This document shows positions 34,274 to 45,690 of a DNA stretch of 64,000 nt, one piece after another. This DNA comes from Cavenderia fasciculata (lineage: Eukaryota > Evosea > Eumycetozoa > Acytosteliales > Cavenderiaceae). Position 1 is the first letter of the stretch. Each line of letters begins with the position of its first letter. A program made the translations under genes and the position numbers. The notes under the pieces were generated by a model, which saw only the letters and a program-made list of their open reading frames with translations, was not told where the DNA came from and did no database searches. The stretch covers positions 2,294,001-2,358,000 of the forward strand of contig NW_004457737.1 of the NCBI RefSeq assembly GCF_000203815.1, given 5' to 3'.

Positions 34274-36560
34274 TTAAAATGTAATTGGTACAGGAGAAGA
34301 ATTATTATTGTAATTTGAAAATGTTGGATGTTGCATTGTTGTCGTCGTTGTTGTTGTACCACTATTATTACTATTACTATTTGTTCTTTCAACGACTTTA
34401 TCAATTCTAATTTTAAAAGATGTAATGTATTTCATTAAAACATCCTTGTCTTCGGAATCAATCGCTATTGATAATAAATAATCCAATAGAATTAAACCAT
34501 CGTTGTAGTATTGCAATGCCTTTTGATAATCTCTGTACATTTCCTCGAGACCACCATTTTTACCCATATCCAGTGCCGTTTCATAGATGTATTTGTTTGG
34601 TGAAAAGTTTGACCCAGTCGATGAAAGACTTGATGATTGCTCCAACAATTGTGCATGAATACTAGTATTTGTAGTAGTCGGGTTGTTATTGTTGTTGTTG
34701 GTATTTTGAATGCCAGAGTTGTTTGAAGAAGTTGACAAGGCTGATGAAGCTGCGGTGGTAGTGGTGGCTATTGTAGAAGGTGACTTTGCATTATAAATTT
34801 CATTGAATCGTAACAATTTACCATAATACTCGTTATAAATGTCTGCTATTCTATCCATCACTGAATTGAACTTGTAAAGATTCGACGATCCAAAACAATG
34901 ATTATTTGAAGAGTTTGTCTGTAACTTGCTCTTTATCAACACTAGTGCTTTTGTATACAATATAATACATTCATTTGGTTCGATTTGTCTTAGATCACCC
35001 AACTCGGCAATCGCCAATGCCCTCTTGCTCGTCGTATCCAAAGCATTGATATATTCCTCATCATCCATAATTACACAACTTTTTTCAAAATCCAATGATG
35101 ATGTCGATGATTGTTTCTAATAGACAAAGTATATATTAGTATATTAATATAATAAACAGTCAATGTACTTTGAAACTTACAATTTTTAATAATGTATTGG
35201 ATGATGGTGGTGCAAGAGGTTGTTGTTGATTTGATTGTTGTTGAATAATATTATAAACATAATTATTATTTTCTGTAAATGATTTTGATCTATTTAAAGA
35301 TCTATCTCGATTATTATAATTATTTCCTCCTCCCATTTTCTGTTGTTGTTGTTGAAGAGGATAACCTTTTTGCTGAAATGGGGGTTGCTGTTGTTGTTGT
35401 TGATAATGACTTGGATAATATACATTATTATCAACTGGAGATAATGAAACAATTGGATTGGTGGTAGGTGCAGAGTGAGGATGAGGTTGTTGTTGATAAG
35501 GTTGTTGTTGGTATTGTTGTTTTTGTTGCTGATAAATAAATTGAGGAATGGATTGTGAGAATCCAAGCCATGGATGTTGGAAAAAGTCCTCCCAAGACAA
35601 TCGATTCATTTCATTTGTCTGTAAGAGTGAGTGCAAGAGATCCTGACATTCTTTGCTGATGGTCTGTTGAATATGTGAAGGTATATTGATTGTATTCTTT
35701 TCGAGTTGGTGCAAGAGATCCACTACAGTATTGCAATTCAATGGTGGTTCTCCAACCAACATTTCATATAAAATAACACCAACTGACCATAAATCTGCTT
35801 TGACTGTATAATTTTTTCTATTTAATATTTCTGGTGCCTAGAATATAGAATAGATCAAAAAAGATTAGATATTATATATATATATATATTATATACTTGT
35901 TTTTACATACCATATATAAAGGGGAACCACAGAATGTATCAGATAATGATTGTACATCGATAAAACGAGCAAAGCCAAAATCAGCAATCTTGAGTGTTGG
36001 TGAGTCACCTGAATCGCTCAAGAGAAGGTTTTGTGGCTTGAGATCTCTGTGAATAATGTCTCGCATTCGAAGAAACTTTAAACCATTGGCTAGTTGTCTC
36101 ATAAAGTATTTTGCTTTTTCCTCTGTCAATCGTTTATGTTTTCTAATGTACTTTGAAAAGTCTCCTCCTTCACAACATTCCATAATCATATAAATAAATG
36201 ATTCATTTTGAGGTGGTGGTGGCTATAGAGTATATATATATATAGTATATATAAATAGATAGGTGAGAGGTTAGTTTGTGTTTTTGTTTTGATTAGATGT
36301 GATAAGTGGTGATAATTTACCTCTATAACATCATACAAGGTGACTATATTGGGATGTGAAACAGTCTTTAATATTCTGATTTCATAGTTTAAGTTTTCTT
36401 TGAGCTTTGAGTTTCTTTCTGTCAATCTATATACATCTATCATCTTTACAGCCACTATATTTCCAGTGCTTTTCTGTACCGCTCTAAATACCTGTGCAAA
36501 TGCACCAGACCCCAATCTTGTTTGGAATGCATATTCATCTTCTATTCCTTTTAGATTCAT
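34274..36560 (-). CDS. atg1: Atg1/ULK-type autophagy kinase
   Basis: Four exons: 36560-36321, 36222-35911, 35837-35181 and 35116-34274, 683 residues. The N-terminal kinase has RLGSGAFAQVFRA (glycine loop), VAVKMI, IIHRDLKPQNLLL, IADFGFARF and APEILN at the exon 3 start. The close spacing of HRDLKPQNLLL and IADFGFARF, and the GSPLYMAPE activation loop, are typical of ULK/Atg1. A Gln/Asn/Pro-rich linker of about 150 residues follows. The C-terminal helical region (ALAIAELGDLRQIEPNECII, LYTKALVLIKSKL, ALQYYNDGLILLDYLL) resembles the tandem MIT domain of Atg1, which binds Atg13. This makes Atg1 more likely than ULK3 or Fused. It would start autophagosome formation during starvation. Intron 2 falls between GSPLYM and APE. 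Confidence 0.8.
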
Positions 36561-36725
36561 ATATATTTATAATGTCTTTATGTGTGTTTGTATGTACAAG
36601 TTTTACTACTAATTAACCAACTAACAAGTATTGTATGTTTGTTGCTGTGTGAAATGAAATGAATGAATGAATCTGTTTGTGTGAAATAAATAAATAATAA
36701 TAATATTTGTTTGTCGTTGTTGTGT

Positions 36726-36760
<35 letters not shown>

Positions 36761-37036
36761 ATGTTTGTTGTTATAACGGAGAACTAACTTTTATATTTAT
36801 ATAAATATTTGAGAAATAAAGCAAAGAATGAAAACTTTAAAAGTCAATGTCCTCTCCCGTGATAGTGAGGTGGTTTGCATTCCCGATTAATTTAATTTAT
36901 TAAATTTTTGGGTTTTTACTACGAACAGTTCGTCATTCACCTAATGATTTCATTTCTTCTTTTATGTATTATTGTTTGTTGTAGGGTACAGTTATTTATT
37001 TTATTTTGTTTGTTTATTTGTTTACTTTACTTTACT
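36561..37036. other. spacer with CT microsatellite
   Basis: About 475 bases between two minus-strand genes; presumably the Atg1 promoter and the 3' end of neither neighbour. It holds a CT run at 36725-36753. Nothing else was recognised. Confidence 0.5.
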
Positions 37037-38488
37037 TTATTTAAAGAATGAAGAAAAGTCTATTTGACGACGTTTACAATCGGTAAAGGAAGACAGTAGA
37101 ATGGAATGTTTGAGGTGTAGTTGGAGTAGTTGGTTTGCATTGGGTGTGAATTCATCAGAGTTGAGAGTGAGTGAGCAGAGACGGTCACTTTTAGAGATGG
37201 TTGGTAACAGGTGATCACCGTTGAATCGGTTGCCAGATATATCTAATTCTCGAATATTAGACGACGATACAGATAATGCATTGGCTAGATGTTGTTCGCA
37301 TTCCTGCAATCCATTGTCGGCAACTGAAAGATAATAGAGTGATGGGATAGAAGAGACGACTTGTACAAGTGACTCTACTACTGTATCGTCTGTCAATGAT
37401 CCACCTGATACCTTTAATATCTCTAATTTCTTGCATTGTAGTAATGATGTAAACAACTGTGCGCTACACACTGGCTGACACGACTCGATTGATAGTAATG
37501 TCAAATGTTTACTAATCTCATCGTCTCTACTGAATGTCAATAATCCTTTTAATTGTTCCTCTCCTCCTTCTTGCTCTTCAATTCCATAAACAAACAATTC
37601 ATTTAGTATTGATTGTCCAAGATGTGTTTGGAATTGATTATAATTGCCTTGGTAATAATTGAATGGAGTGTTTAGCGATACTAATCCACGATTGTTTTCT
37701 AGTATCTTTGACAGGTTGTCCAAGTCGAGTGACATCAACCCGCTCAACTGCAGTTTCTTGAGGTTGACAATCTTGCCACTGCTGACAGTATCGATGATCA
37801 CCTGTTCCATCTCTTCAGTTGGTTGAGCAGGGTTGATTTGGATGTCTGACAGTGTCTGATGCTTCTCCAAAGTCTCTGCCAACACTCGATAGTTTGTGCA
37901 GTCATTTTCTATATACAAATACATGGTCTCTAATCGGTTGCATTGTTCAACGAGTCTTGCCAACCATTCTACATCCAATACTGGTGTTGCAGATGATGAC
38001 ACTACCAACTTGTTAATAGTACTATTCTCCAACGTTGCAGCCACTGAGCCAACATTAACCAATTGATTCAATAGATTGTCAGAATCTATAAACAATAATG
38101 ACTGTATATTATTCTTTGACCAGTCAAATGAATTTGTGAATATACTAGCCAATGTTTGATAGAACTGAGTTGCATGTTGATCGATTTGACGTGGTCTGTC
38201 TAAACTCTCAAACTGTACATGTTTGAGAGCATGTGATCCAAAGATAGAGTATGGTCGTGACTGTCCTTTGAACGATCGTTCAAGTTGTTCAACTTGTTTG
38301 ATCGATGTATTACTATGAATGACCACTCTATCAATACATTGCGATACACCTCTAAACCAATCCTTTGATACCAAGACCAAATGGACGATCCATCTATTAC
38401 GAGGGTTCTCTATTCCTCCACCATTTTCATCAAAGTAATCTTTGAATACATGCTTAATAATAGTATCGATTATTTTAGTTTGATTCAT
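37037..38488 (-). CDS. F-box/LRR-like protein of dictyostelid type
   Basis: Single exon, 483 residues. The N-terminus (IIDTIIKHVFKDYF, then RWIVHLVLVSKDWFRGVSQC) resembles the F-box-like start common in dictyostelid leucine-rich proteins. The rest shows irregular LRRs: LKKLQLSGLMSLDLDNLSKI, LEILKVSGGSLTDDTVVESL, LYYLSVADNGLQECEQHLAN and IRELDISGNRFNGDHLLP. No membrane segment or signal peptide is seen. Such proteins form a large family in these genomes; specific function unknown. It is almost free of homopolymers, unlike its neighbours. Confidence 0.75.
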   Translation of the reverse strand: MNQTKIIDTIIKHVFKDYFDENGGGIENPRNRWIVHLVLVSKDWFRGVSQCIDRVVIHSNTSIKQVEQLERSFKGQSRPYSIFGSHALKHVQFESLDRPRQIDQHATQFYQTLASIFTNSFDWSKNNIQSLLFIDSDNLLNQLVNVGSVAATLENSTINKLVVSSSATPVLDVEWLARLVEQCNRLETMYLYIENDCTNYRVLAETLEKHQTLSDIQINPAQPTEEMEQVIIDTVSSGKIVNLKKLQLSGLMSLDLDNLSKILENNRGLVSLNTPFNYYQGNYNQFQTHLGQSILNELFVYGIEEQEGGEEQLKGLLTFSRDDEISKHLTLLSIESCQPVCSAQLFTSLLQCKKLEILKVSGGSLTDDTVVESLVQVVSSIPSLYYLSVADNGLQECEQHLANALSVSSSNIRELDISGNRFNGDHLLPTISKSDRLCSLTLNSDEFTPNANQLLQLHLKHSILLSSFTDCKRRQIDFSSFFK

Positions 38489-38574
38489 CCCTAAAACAAA
38501 GATAATATATATCTAAAACAAAAATCAAACAAATGCGTGATGGGTGTTTGTTCAAAATTAAAAATACAATCAAG

Positions 38575-38577
<3 letters not shown>

Positions 38578-38612
<35 letters not shown>
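38578..38612. repeat. AAT trinucleotide microsatellite
   Basis: Uninterrupted TAA/AAT run of about 35 bases in the spacer between the F-box/LRR-like gene and the eS12 gene. Confidence 0.85.
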
Positions 38613-38733
38613 TTAGAGTTCGTCTAGTAATAATAATAATGGTCATTCAACCATAAGATTTGTTTATTATGGTTTAGGGATCGACTAGTATTATTACATC
38701 GTCGTTTGTTGGGATCCAAAGAAATGGGGGCGT

Positions 38734-39153
38734 TTAGATCTTGTTCTTTTCGACGTAGTCAATGAGGAACTTGTACTCTTCTGATTCCTTACCAAAGGTG
38801 GTAATGGCAACAGAGGAACAGGCAACGACCTTACGGGCGGTGGCTTCCTTGTCGAGCTTACAGAGACCAGACCATTCACCGAGTTGCTTGGAGTCTTCAA
38901 CGGTGATGAGTGGGATTTGGTGCTCAGCGCAGAGGGCCTTGATCAAACGGACGTAGTTTTGTTCGTCACAGTTTTCAGCCAAGACACAGAGACGGGCACT
39001 CTTTTGGTCGAGCTTACGGACGACTTCATGGAGACCACGTTGGAGACCGTTGACAGCCAAGGACTCCTTGAGAACCTTACGAAGGGCAACCATTGGGTCA
39101 GTTACCTTTTCGACTGGGTTGGTAATTTGTGATACAACATCTCCTTCAGACAT
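38734..39153 (-). CDS. rps12: 40S ribosomal protein S12 (eS12)
   Basis: Single exon, 139 residues, matching eS12 along its length: ALRKVLKESLAVNGLQRGLH, RLCVLAENCDEQNYVRLIKA, HQIPLITVEDSKQLGEWSGL and CSSVAITTFGKESEEY. It is a component of the small ribosomal subunit (beak region), in the L7Ae/L30e fold family. Codon use is strongly biased to CAA, AAG and GTC-type codons, as expected of a highly expressed gene, and the frame has no homopolymer. The short leader upstream is pyrimidine-poor. Confidence 0.97.
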   Translation of the reverse strand: MSEGDVVSQITNPVEKVTDPMVALRKVLKESLAVNGLQRGLHEVVRKLDQKSARLCVLAENCDEQNYVRLIKALCAEHQIPLITVEDSKQLGEWSGLCKLDKEATARKVVACSSVAITTFGKESEEYKFLIDYVEKNKI

Positions 39154-39532
39154 TTTGTGGAATTCCTTACTGTAAGTATGTATATAAGTGTAGTAGGTCT
39201 GTTAGTTAACTGTACGTCCTATGGTGGGGGATGGATGAATAATTACATGAGTATCTAAGAAATAAACTTCAAACTTGATAAGGTTGAGCTGATCATAGAG
39301 ATACAAGATTCCTCATCACCACGCAACGCAACACCCGAGCCGCTCAGAGCTGTGAGAGGTCAGACGAAAAATTAATTTTTCAACAATTTTTATCATTTTC
39401 ATTTTCTCAATTTGAATGCCCGCTATTATTATTGAATAATAATCCAGACTTGTGAATATTTATCTATTACTATTCTTTTTTTCTTTGAGTTTAATTATAA
39501 ACGAATATTTATTTACAAATAACTAGAGAAAG
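39154..39532. other. spacer upstream of rps12
   Basis: About 380 bases. It includes a GC-richer block near 39310-39365 (CGCAACGCAACACCCGAGCC region) about 170 bases upstream of the eS12 start, probably part of its promoter. No gene seen. Confidence 0.4.
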
Positions 39533-40177
39533 TTATTCTTGTGCTTTTTGAACATTATTCTTTTTGGGAATAGAAGATGAGGATAAGGATGTAGTGGAAT
39601 TCTTTTTAGGTTTTTTTGACCGTTCTTTAGGTTTCTTTAAAACTTTAACATCTTGTCCCATTACAAAATAGTATTTATTGGGTTGATGGATCTATTAATT
39701 GTAGTAGGTAGGTGTGGTAGGTGGGTACAAACAAACAGAGATATGTAAGTTGATTGAACAATTTAAATCTTCTCTATAAAATTGATAATACCTTTAAATT
39801 GAATTTCTCTTTTAATTGTTTTTCCAATTGTTGAATTTGCTTATTTACTACTTTTTTCCTTAATTGTTTAATTGGAACTGTTGATCCTACTTGATACTAA
39901 TAATAATAATAAAATAAATTAGAATCACTGACACACATTAAATTTAAAAATGGATGATACAAACCTCTCTTAGAACCTCTTTAATTGCACTTTTTGTTTT
40001 AATTACTTTTTTTTTCTTTTTCTTTTCTACTTTTTTATTATTCTCTATTGAATTCCATAGTTTGGATGAAGAGGAGGGATCTTGTTTGGTAGAAGATGGA
40101 TGATTATGATTTAATTCCCCAACAATAGGGGTGACACTTAGGTTGAAAGTATCAACTGGTGATATTCTCTGTTCCAT
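39533..40177 (-). CDS. small Lys-rich basic protein, unknown
   Basis: Three short exons on the minus strand, 40177-39965, 39896-39792 and 39691-39533, joined in phase to 158 residues. The first donor is the less usual GTTTGT. Residues 45-70 contain a Lys run (KKVEKKKKKKVIKTKSAIK) and the C-terminus a second (KKPKERSKKPKKNS). The middle is a predicted coiled coil (IKQLRKKVVNKQIQQLEKQL). Two Lys-rich blocks suggest a nuclear or nucleolar protein; no family was recognised. Confidence 0.6.
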
Positions 40178-40555
40178 TATTAATATTATTCTATGATATA
40201 CACATGTATCTTTTCTCTCAAATTGGTAATAATGAAATCATTAAAAAAGTTCAATTTACATTTCAATAAATAAACAAGATTGTTGGTTTCAATTCCAGTA
40301 ATTTAATTTAATTTACTATAAAATGAATCTAGAAAACAACAACAGAGAAGAAAAAGAAAAAGAAAAAAGAAGAGTTTTGTACCATTTTGTAAAAACCAAA
40401 AAAAAAAAATATATTTTCCAGCTTTTTCCTTTTATATCCATATTATTAGAATGTAAATTTGAGATATATTATATTATAGTTTTCTATATATACCATCTAT
40501 ATGTATACATACAACGTCGGACTGACCACCTCATTTTATTGTTATTGTCATTTGT
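40178..40555. other. spacer, no gene supported
   Basis: About 380 bases between the 3' end of the THOC6-like gene and the start of the small basic gene. It contains an 80-codon plus-strand frame (40323-40565) that is Lys-, Tyr- and Ile-rich and overlaps the THOC6 stop. I do not accept it as a gene. Confidence 0.4.
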
Positions 40556-42021
40556 TTATAAATAACTTTGTTGATTTGAAAAGTAATATGAAAATGCAAT
40601 GTTCTCTTGATTGATGTAGGTATTAATGAGTGGTGATGTTCCACCAGCAATTAATATTTGATTTCGTTGATGTGGGTTATATGACAGTGTATATAATATT
40701 TCAGAGGTTGATGGTACTTTCATAAGTAATTTACCATCTAATCCATAATAATTTACATATCCTGATGTTCCTGCTGTTAAAATCTAAAAATACATAAATA
40801 TAAAAAATGAAAACATATTATTATTAGAGAGATAATATAATAATTATATATGTATACTTTTGAATTGATGATGACATACTCTATCTTTTTCAAAAATAAG
40901 GGAATATATAGATTCATTAAATTTAGATGATAATAGAGAGGACATGGTATTTAATTTACCAAGATACCACATACTAGCCATATTTCCACCAACTGCCAAC
41001 CAATTACCAGTTTCATCAATGTCAACTGGACCTGTCCAATATTGATCTCTTGTTATATTCCCATTTCCAGCATTATTATTATTATTATTATTATTTTTGT
41101 TTCCATTACCATTATTATTATTATTATTTCTTGTATTTGAAGATGAAGAAGAGGAAGAATTTGAATGATTAGACAAGAATGAATCAGATTCTGATATTGA
41201 TTTTTGTAACTTTGGACAAAGGATGGTTTGACAGATGGCAGTTGATGCATCCCATATTCTTACAGTACCATCTTCCGATGATGTAATGAGTGAATTGTAT
41301 CGTTTGTTCCATTTAACACTATGTAGATATTGTTTATGTCCTTGATACCTCGAAACACATTTCAATGTATTCAAATCATAACTATATGCATTACAATCAC
41401 CAGATGCAAGATATAAATGTCCATTCTAAATAAATATAAAAGAATGAATGATGAATGTTAACAATTATTTTGATTAATATTTATATATTTACATACATTA
41501 TCAATATCCATTGAATTAATTTCACATCTTTCAGATAGACTACCTCTCTTTCCTTCCTTTTGTGGCGATGGTATGACAAAGAGTGGTTGAATGGCTTGTT
41601 GAGGTAATTGTCCACCGATTATTTTCTTGATATCTGTCCAATTCCATGCAAGAATATCAGTGTCGTCAGAAGACAGTAGTACAGAGTCATTACTAATCAA
41701 TAAAAGACTATTGATACATGACTGTGATGGTGTTTCAAAAGAGTAGTGACAATTTGTAAGTTTGTTGTTATTTGATTGTTGTTGTTGTTGTTGAATTGAA
41801 GGTGATAACAATACTGTATCTTCATCCATATGGTGTTGTTGTTGATGATGTTGTTGATGTTGATGTTGATGATGAAGTATAGTTTCAGGTAGATACCAAA
41901 TATTGATAAAACCATGATTATTAGCAGCAATCATATAATCTCCACAATTTGAAAAGATACTGCTCACCACTATCATATCTCTTTGTTTAATGTGTTGTAT
42001 AATCTGTTCTCTTGACATCAT
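40556..42021 (-). CDS. thoc6: THO complex subunit 6 (WD40 protein)
   Basis: Three exons: 42021-41497, 41425-40880 and 40783-40556, 432 residues. WD-type blades can be read in order: VVSSIFSNCGDYMIAANNHG...INIWYL, CINSLLLISNDSVLLSSDDT...ILAWNW, INSMDIDNNGHLYLASGDC, HSVKWNKRYNSLITSSEDGT...VRIWDA, PVDIDETGNWLAVGGN...MWYL and a final LTAGTSGYVNYYGLDG. The order of phrases, including the 'ALAWNW' blade and 'ASGDCNAYSYDL', follows human THOC6 closely along the whole chain. THO/TREX couples transcription with mRNA export. Insertions of His/Gln and Asn/Ser runs in two loops are typical of the organism. Confidence 0.85.
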
Positions 42022-42237
42022 GATTGCTTTGATTTGTTGATTGATTCACTCTACTAATAGTATTAGTATTAGTTTAAAGTATATGTATATATGGAATAAT
42101 GAACATACACTCAATGAAATATTTCGAAGAAAATATGTACTTGAGCAAAAAACAACTTTGATCCACCCTCTTTGTCATTATTATTTTTAATTTAGTCATT
42201 TCATTCATCTATTTGTACATATATAATAATCAAGATA

Positions 42238-43971
42238 ATGGATACTACTAATGATGATGGTGGAGATAGTAGTAGTAGTAGTAATGTGACGACATCTACT
42301 ACGACAACTAGAACGGATAATACCAAACCACAAGATGAAAATCGAGAAGATGAAGAAGAAATAGAAGTAGAGGATAAACAACCTCAAGCACAAGTTCAAA
42401 CCCAAGTTCAACAACTTGAAACAACAAAAAAGATTCAAAAGTTATCAATTGATGTAATTAATAGAATATCGGCAGGTGAGGTTATTCAAAGACCGAGTAA
42501 TGCATTAAAAGAATTGATAGAGAATAGTTTGGACGCTCAATCGACAGTGATCAAGGTGACTGTCAAAGATGGTGGATTAAAGTTACTCCAAATACAAGAC
42601 AATGGTAGTGGTATTAAAAAGGATGACCTCGACATTGTCTGTGAACGATTCACAACAAGTAAACTACAAAAGTTTGAAGACTTGCGAAAGATTGAAACCT
42701 TTGGATTCAGAGGGGAAGCTCTGAGTAGTATTAGTCACGTCTCACATCTCAAGATTCTCACAAAGACTGCAGACTCTAATTGTGCTTATCGAGCATACTA
42801 TGCCGATGGTAAACTGGCACCATCCACTGCTGGTGATACTATTGACCCTAAACCATGTGCAGGTGTCAATGGTACTCAAATCACATCAGAAGATCTCTTT
42901 TTCAATGTACCAGCTAGAAAAAAGGTATTAAGAAATATACTCGAAGAACATGCAAGAGTGGTTGACCTAGTTAGGAAATATGCTATATTTAATAGTAAAG
43001 TTAGTTTTATTTTAAAAAAGGTAAGAAAGGGAAACAAAAAAATAATACAATCAATCAATTAATCAATCAATCAACTTTTGTTTTAACTTTTATTCTATCT
43101 GTTTCATAGGCTGATATAAGTACACCCGATGTATTTACACAAGGTGGTGAAGGAACAACTGAAAAGGAAGTTATTTCATTAATATATGGATCAGAGATTG
43201 CAAAAGAATTGAAAGAATTATCATCAAGCAATGATAAATTAGAGTACAAGATGACTGGATTATTCTCAACTACCAATTTGAGTTCAAAGAAACCAATATT
43301 TATTTTATTTATTAATAGTATGTAGTGTAGTTATATTGATCAACAATAACAAAGACCATCATTTTAATACTAACTATATATTTATATTTATAGATAGATT
43401 GGTTGATTGTAGAAATTTGAAATTAGGATTAGAACAATTATATACAAAATATTTATCAAAGGGAGCATATCCATTTATATTTGTTAGATTATCACTCAAT
43501 CCTCGTAATGTTGATGTCAATATTCATCCAACAAAGAGTGAGGTTCGATTCCTTTATGAGGATCAAATCATTGAACTCATTCAAAAGGTGGTTGATACTG
43601 AACTCAATCTATCAATCTTATCTAAAACATTTCCACAAGCTTCTGATGGTGCTATTCCTGATAGTATGCCAGATGGTCCTTCTTTTAGTAATACTAATAA
43701 TAACATTAGTATTGGTAGTAATTCAAAAAAATCATCAAAATCATCATCGATAGCAGATGACCTTGGAAACAGTGAAAAGGATAAATCAACTCCTCATCCT
43801 TCACAAATGGTTAGATCATTGGATTCAAAGACTCAATCAATTAGTGCTTTTCTTATACCAATGAATGGTCAGAATAATCGTGATGATGATTATTCAGGTG
43901 ATAACAGTAATAATAATAATAATAATAGGAACAAAGATATTAATAATAATAATAATAATAATAATAAGGAC

Positions 43972-44023
<52 letters not shown>

Positions 44024-45071
44024 GTAATAGTGATAGGTTTAAGCAAACAACACTTGATAATCCCAAAAAGAGAAAGGAACTTGCAGATAAAGCAATAATG
44101 GATAGAGCATTTGATCCAGATAATATATTCGATTTTAATAACAACAATTCAGCTCCAGCAGATAAAGATTTGGATGAAATTGATAATAATGACAGCAACG
44201 TTGACGATATCTTTAATAGTAGTATTAGTAGTAATAATAGTAGTAGTAATAATCCCAATCAAACAAATGCAAAACAAAGTTTGGATGAATTTAAACAAGC
44301 AAACAATGGCTGTGGTGATGATACAACAGGATTTGCACCAAGAAGAACAAAGAAATTTAAACAAACAGAATTGATAAGCATAAAGGAATTACTGGCTACT
44401 GTCAATACCAATAAGCATGTAGGTGGACTACAAGAATTCTTTAGAGATTCTACTTTTGTTGGTTGCTTGGATCATTCTTTTGCATTGGCTCAACATCAAA
44501 CTAAATTATATATTGTTAATATTGAAAGTATAAGGTAAAGTTAATAAGTAAAAAAAAGATTAAAACCAAAAAAAAAGAATTAACAATAATCTTTTTTTGT
44601 TATTTATTATTTTTTAGTAAAGAGATAATGTATCAAAATATTTTACATGGATTTCAAAATTTTGATTCCATTCAATTCTCGGTACCTTTACCAATTGAAG
44701 ATTTATTATCTACTGCTTTAGATTCACCGTTTGGCAATTGGTTAATTACACCAAGTACACCAAAAGATACATTGCTGCAAGAACTAAAGTCACTGTTGAT
44801 GAACTATGCTCCGATGCTCAATGAATACTTTGGCATTAATTTTACAAATGGTAGTATATGTGGACTGCCACAAATCATCGACAACTATGTACCGTGTCTT
44901 GACAATCTTCCAATGTTTTTACTTCGTCTTGGTATAGAGGTCGATTGGAGATATGAAAAACAATGCTTTGAAATGGTTGCAAGAGAGTTGGCACTTTTTT
45001 ATAAAGTTGAATCTTCTTCAAAAGAAATTCAAAAACAATTAGATCAACAATTACTACTTGAAAATGGTACA

Positions 45072-45163
<92 letters not shown>

Positions 45164-45425
45164 AACAAAAACAAAATCAATTTTTGATGATGATTATGAT
45201 GCAGATGAGGAAGAAAAAAATAATAATACAAACAAAAATAATAACAACACAAATAATAATAATAATAATCAAGCAGCAGCAGGAACAGGAAAAGAATGGG
45301 TAATCCAGCATTTAATATTCCCAGCTTTTAGAAGACTAGTCCCACCCAAATCCTTTTCAAGCGATGGTTCAATTATTCAAATTACAACTGTCGAAAATCT
45401 TTATAAAGTTTTTGAAAGATGTTAA
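42238..45425 (+). CDS. mlh1: DNA mismatch repair protein MLH1
   Basis: Four exons: 42238-43020, 43110-43317, 43394-44534 and 44618-45425, 979 residues (human MLH1 is about 756). After an acidic N-terminal extension of about 65 residues the GHKL ATPase begins: [20 protein letters not shown] (with catalytic Glu and Asn), [21 protein letters not shown], and a complete transducer half with LFINNRLVDC and [16 protein letters not shown] long linker holds Asn runs up to about 30 residues. The C-terminal dimerisation domain is present ([34 protein letters not shown]) and the protein ends KVFERC, the MLH1-specific C-terminus that contributes to the MutL-alpha endonuclease site. A second Asn run interrupts the C-terminal domain. 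MLH1 pairs with PMS1/2 in the nucleus. Confidence 0.96.
43910..44030 (+). repeat. AAT codon runs in mlh1 linker
   Basis: AAT repeats with sporadic AGG, AAA and GAT interruptions, coding for poly-Asn in the linker of MLH1. The interruptions show it is not perfectly slippage-prone. Confidence 0.85.
45069..45161 (+). repeat. pure AAT trinucleotide run in mlh1
   Basis: About 31 uninterrupted AAT units coding for poly-Asn inside the C-terminal domain region of MLH1. A run this pure is expected to vary in length between strains. Confidence 0.9.
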
Positions 45426-45468
45426 TTTGATCAACATACAATTAATGATCATGTCTATCTCTTTATTG

Positions 45469-45476
45469 TGACGTCA
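45469..45476. promoter_or_regulatory. CRE-like TGACGTCA palindrome
   Basis: Perfect 8-base bZIP (CREB/ATF-type) consensus just after the mlh1 stop codon. A second copy lies 214 bases further on. Two perfect copies this close in AT-rich DNA are unlikely by chance, but no factor binding is shown. Confidence 0.35.
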
Positions 45477-45682
45477 CAATGTGTGTAATACTCGTAAATC
45501 ATGCTCTTCGTTGTCTTTCGTCAACCTTTCTCACTACTCCAAGATATTTCAAATAAAATCAGCCCAAAACTTTGTAAAAATTTATTTAAAAGTATCTAGG
45601 ATGGCGTGGCAAAACTTCGGCACAAAATACACCCTCATATTTGATGGGTGGGTATGAAGTGACACGGTGTGATCGGGGAAGG

Positions 45683-45690
45683 TGACGTCA
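45683..45690. promoter_or_regulatory. CRE-like TGACGTCA palindrome (second copy)
   Basis: Same palindrome as at 45469, in the less AT-rich block upstream of the longin gene. Target gene unclear. Confidence 0.35.

Noticed and set aside
40323-40565. 80-codon Lys/Tyr-rich frame
   Set aside because: Overlaps the THOC6-like stop on the other strand, ends in hydrophobic AT-rich translation, and has no independent support.
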